A model generated the notes under the pieces. The model did not search any database and had not been told where the DNA came from. It saw only the letters and a program-made list of their open reading frames with translations. This document shows, in pieces, positions 5,386-8,514 of a DNA stretch of 8,514 nucleotides (its first letter is position 1; each line of letters begins with the position of its first letter). The stretch is from Candidatus Uhrbacteria bacterium (GTDB lineage Bacteria > Patescibacteria > ABY1 > SG8-24 > GWF2-40-263), in contig JACQSK010000019.1 in the NCBI GenBank assembly GCA_016205975.1, positions 1-8,514 of the forward strand, written 5' to 3'. The position numbers and the translations under genes were made by a program.

Positions 5386-6323
5386 TCGGTGGTATCCGTC
5401 ACATAGAACATCAGCCGACGGCCGTCCTCGAGCTCGACGAGCGTCGGATCCTTCACAAAAGCGTGGCCGCGTTCGGGCGACAGACGCACGCCGTTATCCG
5501 GGTACCAGTCGTACCCGTTTTTTGTTGACCACGATCGGATCTCGCCGGATTCGGGCGCCGAAACAAAGAGATGGAACTTTTCGTCGAGCATCAGTCCGTT
5601 TCCCGGGACGACGACTTCATCATCCATGGGGAAGCTCGTTCGCGCATACACGCTGAACGTTACGCCGTCGTCGCTGGTCAAATGCCAAACCGCCTGAGGC
5701 CCTTCTTTCGAGAGCGCGTACATGTGCCAGGCGTCGCCGATTTTGAAAGTCGTTGAGTTTTCCGCCGTGTAGCCTGTTGGGAGGAAGACCACGCCGGCGT
5801 GAGTGAAGTTCAGTCCGTCTTGACTTTCCGCGTAGTGGATACCCTCTACAAAGTCGGATGCGTGTGCGGTGTAATACAGGCGGAACGTCCCGTCGTCCAA
5901 GAGGACGATGTCAGGGGACTGGGGAGAGGAATATGCGTCCGATCCGGTGAGCGTGAGGTATTTGTAGACCCAGGTCTCTCCTGCGTCTTGCGACACGGCC
6001 ACGGCCGAGCGGTTTAATTCGTTGCCAACGATCCAGCCAGAGTAGTAGAGGAACAGGCGTCCGCGCGCGTCCTGAACGACATCAGGAGTGTGCGCTTGGT
6101 CCGCGATCCAGACGTCCGTGGGCTCGAAAGCCATGCCGTCCGTGGACACGGCCGTCGTAATGGTGGAGTTCAGCGGGCGCTCATCGTCTGCCTCCGTGAG
6201 GCTGCGCGAAGCATGGATCGGCGTGAAGTCGCTCACGGCGTAAGGATCGACGGGCCAGGGGATTAAGAAGTATCCGGCCAGGAGCACGCCGGCGGCGAGC
6301 AGGAAGAGGATGAAGTATTTCAT
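5382..6323 (-). CDS. Signal-anchored beta-propeller protein, GH43/sialidase-like
   Basis: A 313-residue protein with an N-terminal signal anchor (residues 1-21, MKYFILFLLAAGVLLAGYFL) and an extracellular domain without cysteines. Blade motifs of the form PDxxxxxDGxxxLYY recur: HTPDVVQDARGRLFLYY (79-95), SPDIVLLDDGTFRLYY (136-151) and KDPTLVELEDGRRLMFY (291-307). Asp-box-like turns alternate with them: STDGMAF, SQDAGETW (111-118, a full SxDxGxTW), SQDGLNF, SDDGVTF, TKNGYDW. This pattern fits a five- or six-bladed propeller like GH43, GH32 or sialidases, which cut or bind sugars. The PD aspartates could be catalytic, but I cannot fix the family or activity. Transcribed away from the glycosidase-like gene over a 59-bp gap; a shared glycan target is inference. 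Start ATG at 6323 has context CACTATG. Confidence 0.8.
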   Translation of the reverse strand: MKYFILFLLAAGVLLAGYFLIPWPVDPYAVSDFTPIHASRSLTEADDERPLNSTITTAVSTDGMAFEPTDVWIADQAHTPDVVQDARGRLFLYYSGWIVGNELNRSAVAVSQDAGETWVYKYLTLTGSDAYSSPQSPDIVLLDDGTFRLYYTAHASDFVEGIHYAESQDGLNFTHAGVVFLPTGYTAENSTTFKIGDAWHMYALSKEGPQAVWHLTSDDGVTFSVYARTSFPMDDEVVVPGNGLMLDEKFHLFVSAPESGEIRSWSTKNGYDWYPDNGVRLSPERGHAFVKDPTLVELEDGRRLMFYVTDTTD

Positions 6324-6344
6324 AGTGAGGATAGCCTAGCATAG

Positions 6345-6373
6345 TTGCCGGCCATGGCTGAAGAGGTTAAAAT
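6345..6373 (+). promoter_or_regulatory. Promoter of the glycosidase-like gene
   Basis: TTGCCG (6345-6350, four of six), a 17-base spacer and TAAAAT (6368-6373, five of six). The -10 ends 9 bases before the ATG at 6383, again predicting an almost leaderless mRNA. It occupies the 59-bp gap shared with the divergent propeller gene, for which no convincing promoter was found. Confidence 0.6.
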
Positions 6374-6382
6374 AATTCTGCT

Positions 6383-7951
6383 ATGCATCGTTTGATGACG
6401 GCGACAGCGCTCCTGCTCTTTTTGTTTCCGTTCCCGGCGGGTGCGGAGACGGCAGAGTTTCTGGAACCGGTCGTGGATGGATTTGAAAAGTCGCTCGTGT
6501 GTTCGGGCTGGGAGGATGGCGGGTGTCGTTCAGTGTTTGTGATCGGCGGGAAAAATTTTGTGAACAGCAACGGGAAGCCTGGCGTGAGGATCGGCAACGA
6601 GTGGGCGCAGGTGCTGCGCGCGGAGAGCTCCCGTATCGTCGCCGTGGCTTCGCAGGACGCGTACGACCGCGCGCCGATCGTTTCGTTGGACACCACCCTT
6701 CACACACCCGTACTCACGAGCACGGACGCGACACTCGAGGGTCTGTTTGCCGATTCCGTTCAGACTGCCCTTGCGGCCATTCAGCAGACCGATGACGGTA
6801 CGCGCTACCTCTCAGCTGGTCCCAAATATACGGACCCGCCGCGCGTGTACTATCGCGATTCCTACTGGACCTCTGGGATGGTCCTGCTCATTGAGCCCTA
6901 CGTCGTGCGCGACCAAATCCTTCTGCTCGCCCAAGGCATCGAAGCGGACGGCAGTGTCCCCAGCGCCACGCCGGTGGAGCCAGACGGCTACCGGTTGCCC
7001 CTATGGGAGGATCATCTCGACTCGGGTTCTTACTTCGACATGCTGGTCTATGACTATGTACGCTGGACAGGCGACACGTCGATTTTGATCGAGCGCGTGA
7101 ACGGAAGGACGATTTTTGCGGCCATGGAGGATATCCTTAGCTATCTCTCAACGCACGACACCGATGGCGACCTTCTGCCCGAGAAGCCGGAAAACTCCCT
7201 GCAAGACTGGCTCGACAGCATCCCGCGCAGCGGGGAAGTCCTTTCCAATCAGGTGTTGTACTACCGCGCCTTGCGCAACCTCGTTGAGATCGCGAACCTC
7301 ATGAACAAACCCAGCCACGCTGAAGCGTTCCATCGCCAGTCTCTCTTGGTACGCTTCCAAATCAACCGGCTGTTTTGGAGTGAGGAGGACGGGACGTATT
7401 TTGAAAGCTGTCATGCGGGATCGTGTGTCGAGCGCGTGGGGAACGAATCCGCGCTCGCGATCCTCTACGAAGTCATCTGGCCCAAGGACCGCGATCGGCT
7501 GTTCGCGAGTCTGCTGACGCTCGAGTCCGCGCGCAACGACGAGATCCCCATGGGCGACTGGGGCGTCGTGAACGCCTGGCCGCTCTACGATGGGTTCACG
7601 CCGTATGATTATCAAAATGGGACGGATTGGCCGTTTCTGGATGGCATCAACGCCGGCGCGCGACTCAAGTACGGCAACGCGGACTGGTATTACCCGCTTA
7701 CACGCTGGTGGTCGTACAACCAGGAACAAGGCGACGAGAGGATGCTGCCCGAGTACGTCTCACCTGTGGACAACGATGGGGGCGACCGCCAGGCCTGGAG
7801 CGTGAATCCGGCAGTGAGCTTCGTGCGCTATGGGCTGGGCGTGGATCCGGATATGGGTGGCACTTACACGCTCAAGCCGTCGCCACTGGGCGCGGTCGGC
7901 TTGCAAAATATCTTCGTGCGCGGCCGGCGTATCTCTCTGGACGCGCAATAA
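6383..7951 (+). CDS. Secreted six-hairpin (alpha/alpha) glycosidase-like protein with N-terminal IPT/TIG-like domain
   Basis: A 522-residue exported protein. Residues 1-21 are a signal peptide (cut after AGA). Residues about 50-100 (VFVIGGKNFV, then VRIGNEWAQVL and SRIVAVAS) resemble a small IPT/TIG beta-sandwich. Residues about 120-515 look like an (alpha/alpha)6 glycosidase of the glycogen-debranching, trehalase or GH63 type: YYRDSYWTSGM (156-166), LQDWLDSIPRSGEVLSNQ (273-290, with a candidate catalytic Asp), NGTDWPFLDG (412-421), MLPEYVSP (454-461, candidate acid Glu457) and QAWSVNPAVSFVRYGLGV (470-487). Such enzymes hydrolyse alpha-linked sugars. Only four cysteines exist, in two close pairs (40/48 and 343/348), fitting surface disulfides. 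The substrate is not predictable here. It ends in a strong terminator and is monocistronic. Confidence 0.8.
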   Translation: MHRLMTATALLLFLFPFPAGAETAEFLEPVVDGFEKSLVCSGWEDGGCRSVFVIGGKNFVNSNGKPGVRIGNEWAQVLRAESSRIVAVASQDAYDRAPIVSLDTTLHTPVLTSTDATLEGLFADSVQTALAAIQQTDDGTRYLSAGPKYTDPPRVYYRDSYWTSGMVLLIEPYVVRDQILLLAQGIEADGSVPSATPVEPDGYRLPLWEDHLDSGSYFDMLVYDYVRWTGDTSILIERVNGRTIFAAMEDILSYLSTHDTDGDLLPEKPENSLQDWLDSIPRSGEVLSNQVLYYRALRNLVEIANLMNKPSHAEAFHRQSLLVRFQINRLFWSEEDGTYFESCHAGSCVERVGNESALAILYEVIWPKDRDRLFASLLTLESARNDEIPMGDWGVVNAWPLYDGFTPYDYQNGTDWPFLDGINAGARLKYGNADWYYPLTRWWSYNQEQGDERMLPEYVSPVDNDGGDRQAWSVNPAVSFVRYGLGVDPDMGGTYTLKPSPLGAVGLQNIFVRGRRISLDAQ

Positions 7952-7981
7952 AAAAATCCTGACGAGCGTCAGGATTTTTTT
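7950..7981. terminator. Bidirectional rho-independent terminator
   Basis: A 14-bp perfect stem (7950-7963 with 7968-7981) with tetraloop GAGC and A-run/T-run flanks. The TAA of the glycosidase gene (7949-7951) overlaps the left arm and the TGA of the small basic gene (7969-7971) lies in the right arm, so both converging transcripts end in the same hairpin. Confidence 0.9.
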
Positions 7982-8076
7982 GCTAGCCGTTTGGCTTTGG
8001 CACGGCGGTTCATGGAGAGCTGTATTTTGCGTTGAGCTTTCCAAGCCGTGCGTACCTGTTTTCGTTTTCCGGGCAT
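7969..8076 (-). CDS. Very basic 35-residue protein
   Basis: ATG at 8076 to TGA at 7969-7971 encodes a 35-residue protein with 14 Lys/Arg and no Asp or Glu: it begins MPGKRKQVRTAW and ends NRRAKAKRLAKKS. I do not recognise it. Composition and size recall tiny ribosomal proteins or RNA/DNA-binding peptides, but it matches none I know, such as bTHX or bL36. Evidence that it is a real gene: a near-consensus promoter at 8108-8136, a start in the same CTATG context as most genes here, an AGGA two bases before that, and a dedicated terminator overlapping the stop. It is too short for usual gene finders. It may act by binding nucleic acid in the cytoplasm; an antimicrobial-like peptide is possible but there is no export signal. 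Confidence 0.6.
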   Translation of the reverse strand: MPGKRKQVRTAWKAQRKIQLSMNRRAKAKRLAKKS

Positions 8077-8107
8077 AGTCCTGTGGTTGAAATTGATAAC
8101 GGGGAAC

Positions 8108-8136
8108 AGAGTAGCGTGTCTCTCTGTTCTCGTCAA
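8108..8136 (-). promoter_or_regulatory. Sigma70-type promoter of the small basic gene
   Basis: On the minus strand, TTGACG (8131-8136, five of six), exactly 17 bases, then TACTCT (8108-8113). Spacing and -10 are identical to the cold-shock promoter at 1173-1201. The predicted start near 8101 gives a leader of about 24 bases. The -35 overlaps the TGA that closes the fragment at 8133-8258. Confidence 0.7.
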
Positions 8137-8258
8137 ACGAGCGTGCGCCGGCGCCAGTCGATGATCTCCGCGGCGGCGATTGCGGCTTCGGTGCCTTTGT
8201 TGAAAGCATCGTCTGGATCAGTCGTAAATTGTGTGGTCAGATGGTTAGAACGCGATCT
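8133..8258 (-). pseudogene. Possible C-terminal remnant of an unrecognised gene
   Basis: A 41-codon open stretch between a TAA (8259-8261) and a TGA (8133-8135) reads as plausible protein, with core DPDDAFNKGTEAAIAAAEII followed by DWRRRTLV and codon choice like the neighbours. It has no ATG, GTG or TTG and is in a different frame from the LRR gene whose end it overlaps. It could be the tail of a gene cut off when the LRR gene arrived or rearranged, or chance. I do not recognise the source protein. Confidence 0.3.
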
Positions 8259-8514
8259 TTAAGTCTGACCGTTGACTCTTGAGTTTTTCCCTCTCGGTCT
8301 TGGGGAGTCTGCCGAGCCAAACCTCCCCACCAACCTTCTCGGGCAGGGTGAGACCCTCGGCAGAAGTGAGGCCGTCGAGGGAGAGGTAGCCGCGGATCTC
8401 ACGGGGCAGGGTGAGACCCTCGGCAGAGGTGAGGCCGTCGAGGGAGAGCCAGCCACCGATCTCACGGGGCAGGGTGAGACCCTCGGCAGAGGTGAGGCCG
8501 TTGAGGAAGAGGCC
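8245..8514 (-). CDS. LRR-like 21-residue repeat protein paralogue, C-terminal part (5' end outside window)
   Basis: The frame is open from the right edge to TAA at 8245-8247, giving 89 visible residues; the start lies beyond the window. It contains almost three 21-residue units (GxLSLDGLTSAEGLTLPREI), then the cap GEVWLGRLP and a tail ending SDLKIAF. Cap and tail match those of the protein at 3-617 (GMVWLHSLP and PDLKILPA), so the two are paralogues, more alike in the repeats than in the tail. The gene points toward its paralogue, 7.6 kb away. Overlapping open frames on both strands here are shadows of the GC-rich repeats. A role as a binding or surface scaffold is inference. No terminator follows the stop. 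Confidence 0.8.
   Translation of the reverse strand, partial: GLFLNGLTSAEGLTLPREIGGWLSLDGLTSAEGLTLPREIRGYLSLDGLTSAEGLTLPEKVGGEVWLGRLPKTEREKLKSQRSDLKIAF
8329..8514 (-). repeat. 63-bp tandem units of the right LRR-like gene, inverted relative to 216-530
   Basis: Nearly three 63-bp units. A stretch of about 44 bases is identical between the copies starting at 8395 and 8458. The unit core CTCACCCTGCCCCGTGAGAT is the reverse complement of that in the left array, making the two arrays an imperfect inverted repeat at the edges of the window. Confidence 0.85.

Noticed and set aside
7148..7729. 193-residue minus-strand frame inside the glycosidase-like gene
   Set aside because: Antisense shadow of GC-rich codons; the plus frame has a signal peptide, family motifs, a promoter and a terminator.
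8032..8262. 76-residue plus-strand frame starting with TTG
   Set aside because: Lies antisense to the small basic gene, its promoter and the remnant; no plus-strand promoter, and it starts in the middle of the basic gene.
8231..8270. tRNA-like D-arm text (GGTCAGATGGTTAGAAC) near the end of the right LRR-like gene
   Set aside because: The following anticodon stem does not pair, no TPsiC arm (GTTCGA) follows, no acceptor stem forms, and most of the stretch is the coding end of the LRR-like gene.

Overview
The window looks like chromosome from a member of the Candidate Phyla Radiation (Patescibacteria), moderately GC-rich by eye, using the standard code with TAA, TAG and TGA all as stops. Reasons for this placement: short genes packed almost without spacing, many signal-anchored proteins of unknown function, almost no Shine-Dalgarno sequences, and several protein types I associate with this group (a CxxC-x17-CxxC zinc-ribbon protein, a small NPF-tailed membrane protein, a secreted protein with C-x5-C-x3-C-x8-C repeats, and 21-residue LRR-like repeat proteins). 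The placement is inference; no rRNA or marker protein is present.

Layout. Positions 3-617 (+) hold the C-terminal part of an LRR-like repeat protein, and 8245-8514 (-) the C-terminal part of a close paralogue. The two face each other and form imperfect inverted repeats at the window edges. Between them, from left to right: a zinc-ribbon protein (675-1085, -); a cold-shock protein with a strong promoter and long leader (1292-1489, +); an unrecognised charged protein (1533-1904, -); a four-gene operon (1956-4769, +) for a DUF6629-like membrane protein, a small anchored protein, a secreted 24-cysteine repeat protein and a VKOR-family disulfide-forming enzyme; a lipoprotein with an RskA-C-like domain under its own promoter (4795-5385, +); an anchored beta-propeller protein (5382-6323, -); a secreted six-hairpin glycosidase-like protein (6383-7951, +); and a previously unlisted 35-residue, very basic protein gene (7969-8076, -) with a well-formed promoter. 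No gap reaches 300 bases.

How the genes may work together. The central operon reads as a cell-surface module. VKOR oxidises cysteine pairs outside the membrane, and the gene just before it encodes a secreted protein with 24 regularly spaced cysteines, which makes it the obvious client. The glycosidase-like protein also carries two close cysteine pairs. The propeller and glycosidase proteins are divergently transcribed from a 59-bp gap and may act on the same glycan.

Expression signals are consistent. All eleven complete genes have T directly before ATG, seven of them CT. Several have a -10 element only 8-10 bases before ATG, which predicts leaderless or nearly leaderless mRNAs. Three hairpin terminators sit between convergent genes and could serve both strands. 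I saw no tRNA, rRNA, CRISPR array, insertion sequence or origin.
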